Shown: piece by piece, positions 25,719 through 35,507 of the stretch
Layout of the letters: the number at the start of each line of letters is the position of its first letter
How positions within the stretch are numbered: position 1 is the stretch's first letter
Source of the DNA: Pseudobutyrivibrio sp. UBA3626
GTDB taxonomy: Bacteria > Bacillota > Clostridia > Lachnospirales > Lachnospiraceae
Length of the DNA stretch: 64,000 nt
Assembly: GCA_002373675.1 (NCBI GenBank)
Contig: DFLF01000011.1
Coordinates: 5,772 to 69,771 of the forward strand
Direction of reading: 5' to 3'
Translations under genes and position numbers: made by a program
The notes under the pieces: model-generated
Told to the model about the DNA's origin: nothing
Seen by the model: the letters and a program-made list of their open reading frames with translations, nothing else
The model's database searches: none

Positions 25719-26796
25719 AGATTTCCTTTCTTGTAACCTTGCCGTCTTCTATAAGAATTATACCTTCTGTGCTTTCTTTGAACTTTTCGGTAAAACGTTT
25801 GTATGCTCCGTCATAACCTTTTGTATCGACGCGGTATAATTCATATAGCGCCTCATATAATTCGTTTTCTTCAGTTACTATTTTCATTGAAAATGTGTCA
25901 TCTAAGCTGTTATAAATTAGAACAGAGAAAGGTTCTTTCTCTTTAATTAAATCTTTCCCGATTGATAGAAATACTTCTAAAGTTTTTTGCAACGTGTCTT
26001 TTGCTAAATCAACATCAACTTTCATATTCTCATAATCAACTGTATTGAAATCTGATGAGAGAATGGGAAAGACCAGATAATAGAGTTCTTTTATTTCTTC
26101 GTATTCTTTTACCATTAGTTCATCTGTCTTGGCACTTAATTTCCAGTGAATATCTTTTATACTGTCCCCAGAGCGATATTCTCTGATTTGTTTTGTGTCA
26201 CGTGTTTTTTCTCCACCTATTGTAGTGATTTCTGTAGGATCACCTTCCTTTTTAGATGCTATAACACGTCTCTTGTCATAAGAAGGAACCTCTATATCAT
26301 CCGGAAGTATTGGAACTTCAATTTGTATATCGATTGGCCTTGTAAATGTATACAGATGTAGATAGTCTGTGACATTTAATCTATCTGCTTTAAGGATGAA
26401 CATTCCGGCTTTTGTTACAGAAAAGGGTAATAAGAATTCGTTTTTCTTTTTCCTATCTGCATGAAATACAAATTCCTGAGGCTTTTTATGAGGATAGAAC
26501 AGGTTCTCGTATGTCATGTCTATCATGCAATTTAGGAGTGGAATTATACCTTCGTATGATGCTGATATTTCAACATTAATAATGCCATTTTGAAAAGCAT
26601 TTATTCTTTTTATAGAAGCATTTACCCTTAGTTTTTTGAATTCGTATTTTGTGATAAATATAGAAATTACAGGTAATAAGACAAGGAGAAGTAAAAGTAC
26701 TGATAGGAGTGGCTGCCTGTAGAATATGGCACCTAAGAGTACAAGAATAATCTCTAATATATATGTTATTTGATATGGTATATTTCTTCTTTTCAT
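25711..26796 (-). CDS. DUF58-domain membrane protein
   Basis: 361 residues. Two N-terminal transmembrane helices (about 8-50), a beta-rich region, then the DUF58 signature at REYRSGDSIKDIHWKLSAKTDELMVKEYEE. The last domain is probably von Willebrand-like. DUF58 proteins are nearly always encoded beside a MoxR ATPase, as here, and are thought to be its partner. It lies between moxR (18 nt) and the transglutaminase gene (8-nt overlap). Confidence 0.87.
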   Translation of the reverse strand: MKRRNIPYQITYILEIILVLLGAIFYRQPLLSVLLLLLVLLPVISIFITKYEFKKLRVNASIKRINAFQNGIINVEISASYEGIIPLLNCMIDMTYENLFYPHKKPQEFVFHADRKKKNEFLLPFSVTKAGMFILKADRLNVTDYLHLYTFTRPIDIQIEVPILPDDIEVPSYDKRRVIASKKEGDPTEITTIGGEKTRDTKQIREYRSGDSIKDIHWKLSAKTDELMVKEYEEIKELYYLVFPILSSDFNTVDYENMKVDVDLAKDTLQKTLEVFLSIGKDLIKEKEPFSVLIYNSLDDTFSMKIVTEENELYEALYELYRVDTKGYDGAYKRFTEKFKESTEGIILIEDGKVTRKEICE

Positions 26797-26813
26797 ATAT
26801 TACTTATCATATA

Positions 26814-27749
26814 TTACTTATTAATTTTGGGCTGTGGTACATCACTTAGCAAATTTTTTAGAAGAGTATCAATATCTTCACTTGCCGCAATGCTTTGAGT
26901 TGTCTGTTTGATTCTGTGTTTTGATACAATCAGGAATATATCATGTATATCTTCCGGTATTACATAACTTCGATTATTAAGATATGCATTTGCTTTAGCC
27001 ATCTGAAGTATGGCAATACTTCCTCTAGGGCTTAGGCCAAGGGATAATGAAGGATGATTTCTAGTCTCTTCACTAATGGTTACCACGTAGTCATATATAC
27101 AATCGTCCACATAGAGATTTTGAACTTCCTTTTGCATTTTATTTATCATGTCTGAATCAGCTATAGGAGATATATCTGACAGGTCTTCTCTTGAGTTGCC
27201 TTTTAAGACATTAATTGCATCCTGATGATTAGGATATCCCATTGTAAGACACGTCATGAAACGATCTAATTGTGAGTCAGGAAGTCGTTGGGTTCCAGAT
27301 GAGCCAAATGGATTTTGAGTTGCAATTACGAAGAAAGGATTTGGAACCTTTCTCATAACTCCTTCAACGGTAACTTGTCTCTCTTCCATTACTTCAAGAA
27401 GTGCAGATTGAGTCTTAGGAGATGTTCTATTGATTTCGTCAGCAAGAAACAGGTTGGTATATATGTTACCTTCCTGGAATCTAAAGTCACCTGTCTTTTT
27501 ATCATATATTTGGAATCCAACCAGATCGCTGGGAAGAACATCAGGTGTAAATTGGACACGACGATAAGAAAGGGATAATGCTTTAGAAAATGCCACAGCA
27601 AGAGTTGTTTTGCCAACACCAGGGATGTCTTCTAGCAGGACATGTCCGCCTGCGAGAATGGTGGCAAGGACATTTCTTATAACATCATCTTTGCCATGAA
27701 TTACTTTTTTGATTTCATATATGATTTGTGAAGTGGTCTCATTTGTCAT
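26814..27749 (-). CDS. MoxR-family AAA+ ATPase
   Basis: 311 residues. Walker A GVGKTTLA (about 43-50), Walker B LADEINRTSPKTQSALLEVMEERQVTVEG, and sensor 1 IATQNP, all highly typical of MoxR. Members are chaperone-like ATPases that mature or activate partner proteins containing VWA/DUF58 domains. First ATPase of the four-gene minus-strand operon; its start overlaps the end of the DHH gene by 11 nt. Confidence 0.93.
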   Translation of the reverse strand: MTNETTSQIIYEIKKVIHGKDDVIRNVLATILAGGHVLLEDIPGVGKTTLAVAFSKALSLSYRRVQFTPDVLPSDLVGFQIYDKKTGDFRFQEGNIYTNLFLADEINRTSPKTQSALLEVMEERQVTVEGVMRKVPNPFFVIATQNPFGSSGTQRLPDSQLDRFMTCLTMGYPNHQDAINVLKGNSREDLSDISPIADSDMINKMQKEVQNLYVDDCIYDYVVTISEETRNHPSLSLGLSPRGSIAILQMAKANAYLNNRSYVIPEDIHDIFLIVSKHRIKQTTQSIAASEDIDTLLKNLLSDVPQPKINK

Positions 27750-28722
27750 GATCCTTCTTTCTCCATTCTTTGTATGCGCTTGTAAATAGATTAATTACAG
27801 TTTCTTCTAAATTATCTATTTTATCCAGATATTTCTTATATATTATACCACCGGCCATTGTTGGATGACCACCACCGTTTCCAATGTCTTTTAGTGCTAT
27901 TCTTATAAGGTTTCCCACGTGTACATTGCTGTCTTCACTTCTTATTGAGAATTTAACAACATCATCTAGCTTTGAGAATACAACTGAAATTTTTACTTCT
28001 TCTGTTGATAAAAGAAAGTCTGAAATAATCGCAACAAGAGTAGATGGACATTGAAATGGAATATAAGCAAAGCCAAATTCGTCAACGGTTTTAATATTAT
28101 TAATGGCAGCCTTAAATGCTTTGAAATCATCTAAGACCAATTGATTCTGATTGATATAAGTAACCTGTTCATAGTCACAGTAATCAAATACTTCATTAAA
28201 CATTTCAATGTCGAATTTCGTGCATCCTCTGTTGAAATCATTAGTATCCATTTTGAGTCCATAACATAGTGCAGAAGCAACGTCTCTAGACATTTTGATT
28301 CTAGATTCAACGAAGTAGGATATAATGATGCTTGCACAAGCACCAACTTGTCTTATGTCCTGCCATTTATAATCAGCTTTCGAGAAAACAGGATGGTGAT
28401 CTATACAATATACATCCTCCCCACAGTTAAAAACGATGTTGGCATTGTTGATCTGAGAATCAACTAGTATATTTACAGCATTAAAAAATTCGTTTTCGTA
28501 GTCTGTTCTTGGGCTTGCTTCTATGTTGAATACTTTAAGCATTTGAATTAGACTTAATCGTTCAATTACACCGCCATAACAGATTACTGAATCAATATCA
28601 TAATGACTAAGCAAATTCTGAAGACCGTATGCACTGGCAAATGCATCTGGATCAGGGAAGTCATGGGTGTGAATAAATACTTGTTTTGTTTTGAAGTGTT
28701 CTAATAAGTCTTTTGTAAACAT
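27739..28722 (-). CDS. DHH-family phosphoesterase (NrnA-like)
   Basis: 327 residues. The DHH domain has HTHDFPDPDAFASAYGL at the N-terminus and DHHPVF in the middle, supplying metal ligands. The C-terminal DHHA1 domain shows the GGGHPTMAGG motif. This is the layout of NrnA-type oligoribonuclease / pAp phosphatases and of cyclic-dinucleotide phosphodiesterases without the membrane part. Which substrate it uses cannot be read from sequence. First gene of the minus-strand operon. Confidence 0.85.
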   Translation of the reverse strand: MFTKDLLEHFKTKQVFIHTHDFPDPDAFASAYGLQNLLSHYDIDSVICYGGVIERLSLIQMLKVFNIEASPRTDYENEFFNAVNILVDSQINNANIVFNCGEDVYCIDHHPVFSKADYKWQDIRQVGACASIIISYFVESRIKMSRDVASALCYGLKMDTNDFNRGCTKFDIEMFNEVFDYCDYEQVTYINQNQLVLDDFKAFKAAINNIKTVDEFGFAYIPFQCPSTLVAIISDFLLSTEEVKISVVFSKLDDVVKFSIRSEDSNVHVGNLIRIALKDIGNGGGHPTMAGGIIYKKYLDKIDNLEETVINLFTSAYKEWRKKDHDK

Positions 28723-28774
28723 ATGTTGATAATATCACAAAAAATACTTGCTGAAAACCTTTATAAATAGGTTT

Positions 28775-28788
28775 AGTTGTGATATAAT
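28775..28788 (+). promoter_or_regulatory. Extended -10 promoter of the SCIFF gene
   Basis: TGATATAAT (extended -10, TATAAT at 28783-28788) about 45 bp upstream of the SCIFF start; the -35 region (TTTATA at about 28760) is poor. Confidence 0.5.
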
Positions 28789-28833
28789 CTCTTGAGATAT
28801 GAAAAAATGCATTTTTTAATAAGGAGAACTATC

Positions 28834-28980
28834 ATGAAACATATTAAGACACTTAATACAAAGAAGCTTTCTAATACAGTTAAAAAGGGTGGATGTGGTG
28901 AATGCCAGACATCTTGCCAATCAGCTTGTAAGACAAGTTGTACTGTAGGAAATCAAAGCTGTGAGAATAATAATAAATAA
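28834..28980 (+). CDS. scfA: SCIFF ranthipeptide precursor (six cysteines in forty-five residues)
   Basis: 48-residue peptide from the ATG at 28834 after AAGGAG. The leader MKHIKTLNTKKLSNTVKKGG precedes a core with six cysteines spaced CGEC-TSC-SAC-TSC-SC, the hallmark of SCIFF, the near-universal ranthipeptide of Clostridia. The radical SAM enzyme encoded next makes thioether crosslinks between cysteine sulfur and neighbouring residues. SCIFF-type peptides have been linked to quorum-type regulation, but the role here is unknown. Confidence 0.95.
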   Translation: MKHIKTLNTKKLSNTVKKGGCGECQTSCQSACKTSCTVGNQSCENNNK

Positions 28981-29008
28981 TCAACTGGTCTAAAGTGATT
29001 ATTTAAGG

Positions 29009-29060
29009 AACTGACCGATGCCTGGTATGTATGAATAAACCTGTGCTCGGTCGGTTTTTG
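29009..29060 (+). terminator. Terminator between the SCIFF gene and its maturase
   Basis: Stem AACTGACCGA / TCGGTCGGTT (one G-U pair) with a loop of about 28 nt, then TTTG. The downstream maturase is in the same direction, so this is likely a partial terminator that gives more peptide mRNA than enzyme mRNA. Confidence 0.65.
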
Positions 29061-29118
29061 TGCTATTTGATATATTATTTAAATAGTCGAAAAGACACAC
29101 AGTTAGGAAAGAGATATA

Positions 29119-30513
29119 ATGATACATCAATATAAGAATAACGGATATAACATAGTATTAGATGTTAACTCTGGTGCAGTTCATGTTGTAGATGATGTCA
29201 CATACGACGTGATTAAATACGTGGACGATAATTTGTCTGACAAATTTTCTGGTTTATCTGACAAAATAATAATTGATGATTTTAGAAAGGAATATCCTGA
29301 GCACGAAAGCATAGGTAGTAATGACCTTGAAGAAATCATTGACGAGATAGAAGAGTTAATAGAAAGCCGTGAACTTTTTACTGAAGATTTATATGAGAAA
29401 CCTATAGAGGATTACAAGAATAGACCGACGGTTGTTAAGGCGCTATGTCTGCATATTGCTCATGATTGTAATCTGGCTTGTAAGTATTGCTTTGCAGAAG
29501 AAGGAGAATACAAAGGCAAAAGAGAGTTAATGAGCTATGAAGTCGGTAAGAAAGCCCTTGATTTTCTCGTAGCTAATTCCGGAAGCAGGAAGAATTTAGA
29601 AGTTGATTTCTTCGGTGGCGAACCCCTTATGAATTTCCAGGTTGTAAAAGACTTAGTTAAGTATGGACGAAGCATCGAAGAAAAGAACAACAAGCATTTT
29701 AGATTTACACTTACAACTAACGGGGTTCTTCTTAATGATGAGATAATGGAATTTGCTAACGAGAATATGGACAATGTTGTTCTTTCTATAGATGGCAGAA
29801 AAGAGATTCATGATATGATGCGTCCTTTTCCAAGTGGAGATGGAAGCTATGATCTTATTGTTTCTAAGTTTATTAAGTTTGCAAATAGTAGAAATCAGGA
29901 GAAGTACTATGTGAGAGGAACATTTACACATAACAATCTTGATTTTTCGAAAGATGTATTGCACTTGGCAGATCTTGGGTTTAAGCAGATATCAGTGGAA
30001 CCTGTAGTTGCAAAAGAGAGCGATGAATATGCCTTGAGAGAAGAGGATTTGCCTAAACTATATGAAGAATATGATAGTCTTGCAAAGGAAATGGTAAGAC
30101 GCCATGGAACAGATAAAGAATTTAATTTCTTCCATTTCATGATTGATTTGGAAGGGGGACCCTGCGTATACAAGAGACTTAGTGGATGTGGTTCTGGAAC
30201 GGAATATCTTGCTGTAACACCCACTGGCGATTTGTATCCTTGTCATCAATTTGTTGGTGATACGCATTTCCTTATGGGAAATGTTGATACAGGTATTAAG
30301 AATACTGAACTTCAAGGTGAATTTAAATCCTGCAATGTATATGCAAAAAAGGAATGTAGAAATTGCTTCGCAAGATTCTACTGTAGTGGCGGATGCGCTG
30401 CTAATGCATATAATTTCAAAGGTAGTATTCTTGAGAACTATGAAGTCGGATGTAAGCTTCAGAAGAAAAGAATAGAGAATGCTATTATGATTAAAGCGGC
30501 GACTAGTGAATAA
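29119..30513 (+). CDS. scfB: SCIFF radical SAM maturase (thioether-forming)
   Basis: 464 residues. An N-terminal peptide-recognition (RRE-like) region (about 1-95) is followed by the radical SAM core with CNLACKYC (CxxxCxxC, about residue 120) binding the catalytic 4Fe-4S cluster. FFGGEPLMNF follows. The C-terminal SPASM domain is cysteine-rich (GCGSGTEYLAVTPTGDLYPCHQFVG, CRNCFARFYCSGGC) and binds auxiliary clusters. Partner of the SCIFF precursor 139 nt upstream. Confidence 0.95.
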   Translation: MIHQYKNNGYNIVLDVNSGAVHVVDDVTYDVIKYVDDNLSDKFSGLSDKIIIDDFRKEYPEHESIGSNDLEEIIDEIEELIESRELFTEDLYEKPIEDYKNRPTVVKALCLHIAHDCNLACKYCFAEEGEYKGKRELMSYEVGKKALDFLVANSGSRKNLEVDFFGGEPLMNFQVVKDLVKYGRSIEEKNNKHFRFTLTTNGVLLNDEIMEFANENMDNVVLSIDGRKEIHDMMRPFPSGDGSYDLIVSKFIKFANSRNQEKYYVRGTFTHNNLDFSKDVLHLADLGFKQISVEPVVAKESDEYALREEDLPKLYEEYDSLAKEMVRRHGTDKEFNFFHFMIDLEGGPCVYKRLSGCGSGTEYLAVTPTGDLYPCHQFVGDTHFLMGNVDTGIKNTELQGEFKSCNVYAKKECRNCFARFYCSGGCAANAYNFKGSILENYEVGCKLQKKRIENAIMIKAATSE

Positions 30514-30551
30514 TATTTGTAATAAATCACAATTAACAGAGGAGAGAGAAG

Positions 30552-32921
30552 ATGAAGAACATGAAGAAAGGTCAAGCTGTTGCTTGGCTCCTTGCCTTTT
30601 GCATATTAACAGGTCTTCTTATATATGAAGCAACGTTAATTCTTTCATCAACTGGCAAAGGCGCAGACCAGAATATTAAGCTTGGACTTGATTTGGCAGG
30701 TGGTGTGAGTATCACATACGAAGCAGAGGGTGATACACCTACTGAAGAACAGATGAAGGATACTATCTATAAGTTACAACAACGAATAGAGAAAGATCTT
30801 GGAAGTTCTCAGACAACAGAAGCAAGCGTCTATCAGGTAGGAGATAAGCGTGTTACTGTAGAGATTCCTGGTGTTACTGATGCAAATGCAATTCTAGAAC
30901 AATTAGGAACGCCTGGTGATTTGTATTTCATAGCCCAGACTAATTCTAGTGGTGAACAGAACTATGGCTATGATTCAACAACCGGTGGTTATAAGCTTAA
31001 TAAGGACATTGCAACGCTAGAACAGGAAGGTTCTATTGTATTAAATGGTTCTAAAGTTAGTTCCGCTACATCAGGCTACAATACTAATCAGCAGACTAAT
31101 GCCAAGGACCCTGTTGTTTCAATTACATTAAATGAAGAGGGTGCCAAGGCATTTGGAGAAGCAACAACTAAAGCATATCAGGCTGGAGAATCTATAGGAA
31201 TTTATTACGATGGTGAATTTGTAAGCGTTCCTAAAGTAAATGCAGCTATTACAGATGGTAATTGTATTATTGAAGGAATGTCTTCTATTGAAGAAGCAGA
31301 GAAGTTAGCTTCATATATTAGAATTGGTGGACTTGATATTAAGCTAAGCGAAGTTCAGTCACAGGTTGTAGGTGCACAGCTTGGTTCTGATGCATTATCA
31401 TCAAGTCTTATGGCAGGTCTTATAGGTCTTATTGCAGTAGTCATATTTATGATTGTAATGTATAGACTTCCCGGATTTGCATCAAGTCTTGCACTTGTAT
31501 TTTATACAGCCCTTGTGATATTCATTATATGGGCATTTGATATAACACTTACGCTTCCAGGTATTGCAGGTATAATTCTTTCGGTCGGTATGGCTGTTGA
31601 TGCAAATGTTATTATATTTGCTCGAATTAAAGAAGAAATGGCAGCAGGTCACGATGCAGCATCTTGTGTAAAGGCTGGATTTAAAAAGGCGTTATCCGCT
31701 ATCTTAGATGGTAATGTGACGACACTCATTGCAGCAGCTGTGCTTTACTTTATTGGCTCAGGTACAGTTAAGGGATTTGCTGTAACACTTGCAATTGGTG
31801 TAGTTCTATCAATGTTTACAGCACTTGTTGTTACAAGAATACTTCTTAATGTATTTGTTGCATTTGGCGCTGTCAGTCCTAAACTTTATGGAATGGCTAA
31901 GAAGAGAAAACCAATTAATTTCATTGGTAAGAAAACAGTATTCTTTATTCTTTCTGCAGTTGTTATAGCAGCAGGATTGATAGGAATGGGTGTAAATGCA
32001 GGAATGGGCAATAAGCCTCTTAACTACAGCCTTGAATTCTCAGGTGGTACATCTACAACAGTAAATCTTGATAAAGAGTATACACTTGCAGAAGTAGACG
32101 ATGAGATTGTTCCTCTTGTAAGTTCTGTTACAGGAGATAACGATATACAGACACAGCTTGTAGATGGTGCTAATCAGGTTGTGATTAAGACAAGAACGCT
32201 TGATTTGGAAGAGCGTGAAGCGTTAAATAAAGCCCTGCTTGATAGCAAAGGAATTCAGGAAACTGACATTTCTTCAGAGAATATCAGTTCAATGATTTCT
32301 TCGGAAATGCGTACTGAATCATTAATTGCTGTTATAGTTGCGGCAATAGCAATGCTTATATATATCTGGTTTAGATTTAAGGATTTGCGTTATGCTTCAT
32401 CGGCAATTATAGCTCTTGTTCATGATGTATTAGTCGTACTTACACTTTATGCCCTCGCAAGACTTACGGTAGGATCAACATTTATTGCATGTATGCTTAC
32501 CGTTATTGGTTATTCTGTTAATGATACCATTGTTATATTCGATAGAATTCGTGAGAATGAGAAGAATATGATTAAGAAAGAACCGGGAGACTATAAGAAA
32601 CTTTGTAATGAGAGTATTACACAGACTCTCACAAGGTCTATATCAACGTCGTTTACTACAGCGCTTATGGTTGTTATGCTTCTAATCTTTGGTGTATCAA
32701 CAATTAAGGAATTTGCTATTCCTCTTCTACTTGGTGTAGTTGTCGGTACATATTCTTCTATCTGTCTTGCAACAGAACTTTGGTATGTGATGAAAGTACA
32801 TATTAAGGGTAAGAAGGGTGCAAATAATAATAAGAAGAAGCCAGCTGGTAAGAAGTCTTCTAAGAGTAAAAAACAGGATATAAAAAATGCAAAGAAAACA
32901 AATGATGGAATTATGGTTTAA
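30552..32921 (+). CDS. secDF: SecD-SecF fusion, protein-export membrane protein
   Basis: 789 residues, a fusion of SecD (about 1-450) and SecF (about 455-760). Conserved motifs are the SecD LGLDLAGGVSI start, the long P1 periplasmic-side domain (RIEKDLGSS... to LDIKLSEVQ), GMAVDANVIIFARIKEE, and the SecF pair NYSLEFSGGTS and GYSVNDTIVIFDRIREN. Uses the proton gradient to finish Sec-dependent protein export. The Lys-rich tail is typical. The SCIFF-maturase-secDF order is widespread in Clostridia. Confidence 0.95.
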   Translation: MKNMKKGQAVAWLLAFCILTGLLIYEATLILSSTGKGADQNIKLGLDLAGGVSITYEAEGDTPTEEQMKDTIYKLQQRIEKDLGSSQTTEASVYQVGDKRVTVEIPGVTDANAILEQLGTPGDLYFIAQTNSSGEQNYGYDSTTGGYKLNKDIATLEQEGSIVLNGSKVSSATSGYNTNQQTNAKDPVVSITLNEEGAKAFGEATTKAYQAGESIGIYYDGEFVSVPKVNAAITDGNCIIEGMSSIEEAEKLASYIRIGGLDIKLSEVQSQVVGAQLGSDALSSSLMAGLIGLIAVVIFMIVMYRLPGFASSLALVFYTALVIFIIWAFDITLTLPGIAGIILSVGMAVDANVIIFARIKEEMAAGHDAASCVKAGFKKALSAILDGNVTTLIAAAVLYFIGSGTVKGFAVTLAIGVVLSMFTALVVTRILLNVFVAFGAVSPKLYGMAKKRKPINFIGKKTVFFILSAVVIAAGLIGMGVNAGMGNKPLNYSLEFSGGTSTTVNLDKEYTLAEVDDEIVPLVSSVTGDNDIQTQLVDGANQVVIKTRTLDLEEREALNKALLDSKGIQETDISSENISSMISSEMRTESLIAVIVAAIAMLIYIWFRFKDLRYASSAIIALVHDVLVVLTLYALARLTVGSTFIACMLTVIGYSVNDTIVIFDRIRENEKNMIKKEPGDYKKLCNESITQTLTRSISTSFTTALMVVMLLIFGVSTIKEFAIPLLLGVVVGTYSSICLATELWYVMKVHIKGKKGANNNKKKPAGKKSSKSKKQDIKNAKKTNDGIMV

Positions 32922-32936
32922 GGAGGAATAATAAGA

Positions 32937-34175
32937 ATGTATACATTTGAAGATATAAAAAATACTGATCCGGAAATTGCGGCAGCTTTAGTCGCAGAAC
33001 AGGAGAGACAGTCAAGTCATATTGAATTAATTGCTTCAGAGAACTGGGTAAGTCCTGCTGTTATGTCTGCAATGGGAACAATATTTACCAATAAGTATGC
33101 CGAAGGATATCCTGGCAAGAGATACTATGGCGGTTGTGAATGTGTTGATATTGTTGAAGATTTGGCAAGAGACAGGGCAAAAGAGTTGTTTGGATGCGAA
33201 TACGTAAACGTTCAGCCTCATTCAGGTGCGCAGGCTAATATGGCAGTACAATTTGCTGTATTAAAGCCTGGTGATACAGTAATGGGAATGAATCTCGACC
33301 ATGGTGGACATCTTACTCATGGTTCGCCTGTTAATTTCTCTGGAACATATTTTAATATAGTGCCTTATGGAGTTAATGATGAGGGCTTTATTGATTATGA
33401 TGAATTAGAAAAGATAGCAATAGAATGCAAACCTAAAATGATAATTGCTGGAGCTTCTGCATATGCAAGAGCAATTGACTTTAAGAGATTTAGAGAGATT
33501 GCAGATAAGGTGGATGCTGTTCTTATGGTTGATATGGCTCATATTGCAGGTCTTGTTGCAGCAGGGCTTCATGAATCGCCAATACCTTTCGCAGATATTG
33601 TTACAACAACGACTCATAAGACTCTTAGAGGTCCACGTGGTGGTATGATTATGGCTACCGCAGAGGCTAATGAAAAGTACAATTTTAATAAGGCTGTTTT
33701 CCCAGGGATACAGGGTGGACCGCTTATGCATGTTATTGCTGCTAAGGCGGTTTGCTTTAAAGAAGCATTACAACCTGAATTCAAGGAGTATATGCAAAAT
33801 GTATATGACAATGCCAAGGCTTTGTGCAAAGGTTTGCAGGATAGAGGCATTAAGATTGTATCAGGCGGTACAGATAATCACTTAATGCTTGTGGATTTAA
33901 CACCTTTTGAACTCACAGGAAAAGCGGTCGAGTCACTTCTTGATGAAGCTCATATTACTGCTAATAAGAATACAATACCAAATGACCCTAAGTCGCCATT
34001 TGTTACATCAGGAATCAGACTTGGCACACCAGCTGCCACAAGTCGTGGACTTAACGCAGAGGATTTTGATAGAGTTGCAGAAGCTATTGCTATCGTTATC
34101 AAAGAGGGAGAAGCAGGAGTATCTAAGGCCAAGGCAATTGTAGAAGAATTAACAGGGAAATATCCTTTGTCATAA
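32937..34175 (+). CDS. glyA: Serine hydroxymethyltransferase
   Basis: 412 residues. PLP enzyme converting serine and tetrahydrofolate to glycine and methylene-tetrahydrofolate. Motifs: HIELIASENWVSPAV, YPGKRYYGGCECVD, VQPHSGAQANMAV, and TTTTHKTLRGPRGG with the PLP lysine. GGAGG ribosome site; 16 nt after secDF. Confidence 0.96.
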   Translation: MYTFEDIKNTDPEIAAALVAEQERQSSHIELIASENWVSPAVMSAMGTIFTNKYAEGYPGKRYYGGCECVDIVEDLARDRAKELFGCEYVNVQPHSGAQANMAVQFAVLKPGDTVMGMNLDHGGHLTHGSPVNFSGTYFNIVPYGVNDEGFIDYDELEKIAIECKPKMIIAGASAYARAIDFKRFREIADKVDAVLMVDMAHIAGLVAAGLHESPIPFADIVTTTTHKTLRGPRGGMIMATAEANEKYNFNKAVFPGIQGGPLMHVIAAKAVCFKEALQPEFKEYMQNVYDNAKALCKGLQDRGIKIVSGGTDNHLMLVDLTPFELTGKAVESLLDEAHITANKNTIPNDPKSPFVTSGIRLGTPAATSRGLNAEDFDRVAEAIAIVIKEGEAGVSKAKAIVEELTGKYPLS

Positions 34176-34211
34176 GCGGATATTATGAAATATATATAAT
34201 AGGAGATAATA

Positions 34212-35501
34212 ATGATAGATATTAAATTCTTAAGGGAGAATCCTGATATTGTCAAAGAGAATATTAAGAAGAAGTTTCAGGATGAGAAGCTTTCTCTTGT
34301 AGATGAAGTAATAGAACTTGATAAGAAGTCTAGAGAGGCTCAAAGTGAGGCTGACAATCTTCGTGCCAAGATGAATAAGATATCTAAGCAGATAGGTGCT
34401 CTTATGGGACAGGGCAAGAAGGAAGAAGCCGAGGCTGTTAAGAAGGAAGTTTCGGATATTAAGGAGAAGATTAAGAACTTAGAGCCTATTGAGAAGGAAC
34501 TTTCTGACAAAGTTACTTCCATAATGATGAGAATTCCTAATATCATTGACGAGTCTGTTCCTATAGGTAAGGATGATACTTGTAATGTGGAGATTGAGAA
34601 GTTCGGTGAACCTATCGTTCCTGATTTTGAGATTCCATATCATACAGATATTATGGCAAGATTCGATGGAATTGATTTAGACAGCGCAGGCAAGGTTGCG
34701 GGCAACGGTTTCTATTATCTGATGGGTGATATTGCAAGACTTCATTCTGCTGTAATAAGTTACGCCAGAGATTTCATGATTGATAGAGGATTTACTTATT
34801 GTGTTCCTCCTTTTATGATTCGTTCAAATGTTGTGACAGGCGTTATGAGTTTCGATGAGATGGAAGCTATGATGTATAAGATTGAAGGTGAGGATTTATA
34901 CCTTATTGGAACATCTGAACATTCAATGATTGGTAAATTCATTGATACTCTTAATGAGGAAGAGAAACTTCCATATAAACTTACAAGTTATTCTCCTTGC
35001 TTTAGAAAAGAAAAGGGTGCTCATGGTATTGAAGAGCGTGGTGTATACAGAATCCATCAATTCGAGAAGCAGGAAATGGTTGTTGTATGTAAGCCGGAAG
35101 ATTCTAAGAAATACTATGATGTTCTATGGAAGAATACAGTAGATTTATTTAGAAGCCTTGATATCCCTGTTCGTACATTAGAATGCTGTTCAGGTGATTT
35201 GGCTGATCTTAAAGTTAAATCATGTGACGTTGAAGCATGGAGTCCGAGACAGCAGAAGTATTTTGAAGTTGGTTCATGCTCTAATTTGGGTGATGCACAG
35301 GCGAGAAGACTTAAAATAAGAGTAAAAGGCGCAGACAAGAAGAAATACTTTGCACATACTCTTAATAATACGGTTGTTGCACCACCAAGAATGCTTATAG
35401 CTTTCCTCGAAAATAATCTTAATGAGGATGGTTCTGTCAATATCCCTAAGGTATTACAACCATATATGGGAGGGGCAGAGAAACTTATACCTAAGAAATA
35501 A
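34212..35501 (+). CDS. serS: Seryl-tRNA synthetase
   Basis: 429 residues. N-terminal coiled-coil tRNA-binding arm (about 28-105), then a class II synthetase core with motif 2 (PCFRKEKGAHGIEERGVYRIHQFEKQEM) and motif 3 (NTVVAPPRMLIAFLENN). Charges tRNA-Ser. The stop is 7 nt before the left end of the 287-bp palindromic element. No T-box leader is seen upstream. Confidence 0.96.
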   Translation: MIDIKFLRENPDIVKENIKKKFQDEKLSLVDEVIELDKKSREAQSEADNLRAKMNKISKQIGALMGQGKKEEAEAVKKEVSDIKEKIKNLEPIEKELSDKVTSIMMRIPNIIDESVPIGKDDTCNVEIEKFGEPIVPDFEIPYHTDIMARFDGIDLDSAGKVAGNGFYYLMGDIARLHSAVISYARDFMIDRGFTYCVPPFMIRSNVVTGVMSFDEMEAMMYKIEGEDLYLIGTSEHSMIGKFIDTLNEEEKLPYKLTSYSPCFRKEKGAHGIEERGVYRIHQFEKQEMVVVCKPEDSKKYYDVLWKNTVDLFRSLDIPVRTLECCSGDLADLKVKSCDVEAWSPRQQKYFEVGSCSNLGDAQARRLKIRVKGADKKKYFAHTLNNTVVAPPRMLIAFLENNLNEDGSVNIPKVLQPYMGGAEKLIPKK

Positions 35502-35507
35502 TTAATT

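Noticed and set aside
34176..34211. T-box riboswitch before serS
   Set aside because: The gap from glyA is only 36 nt and holds no T-box sequence or terminator.
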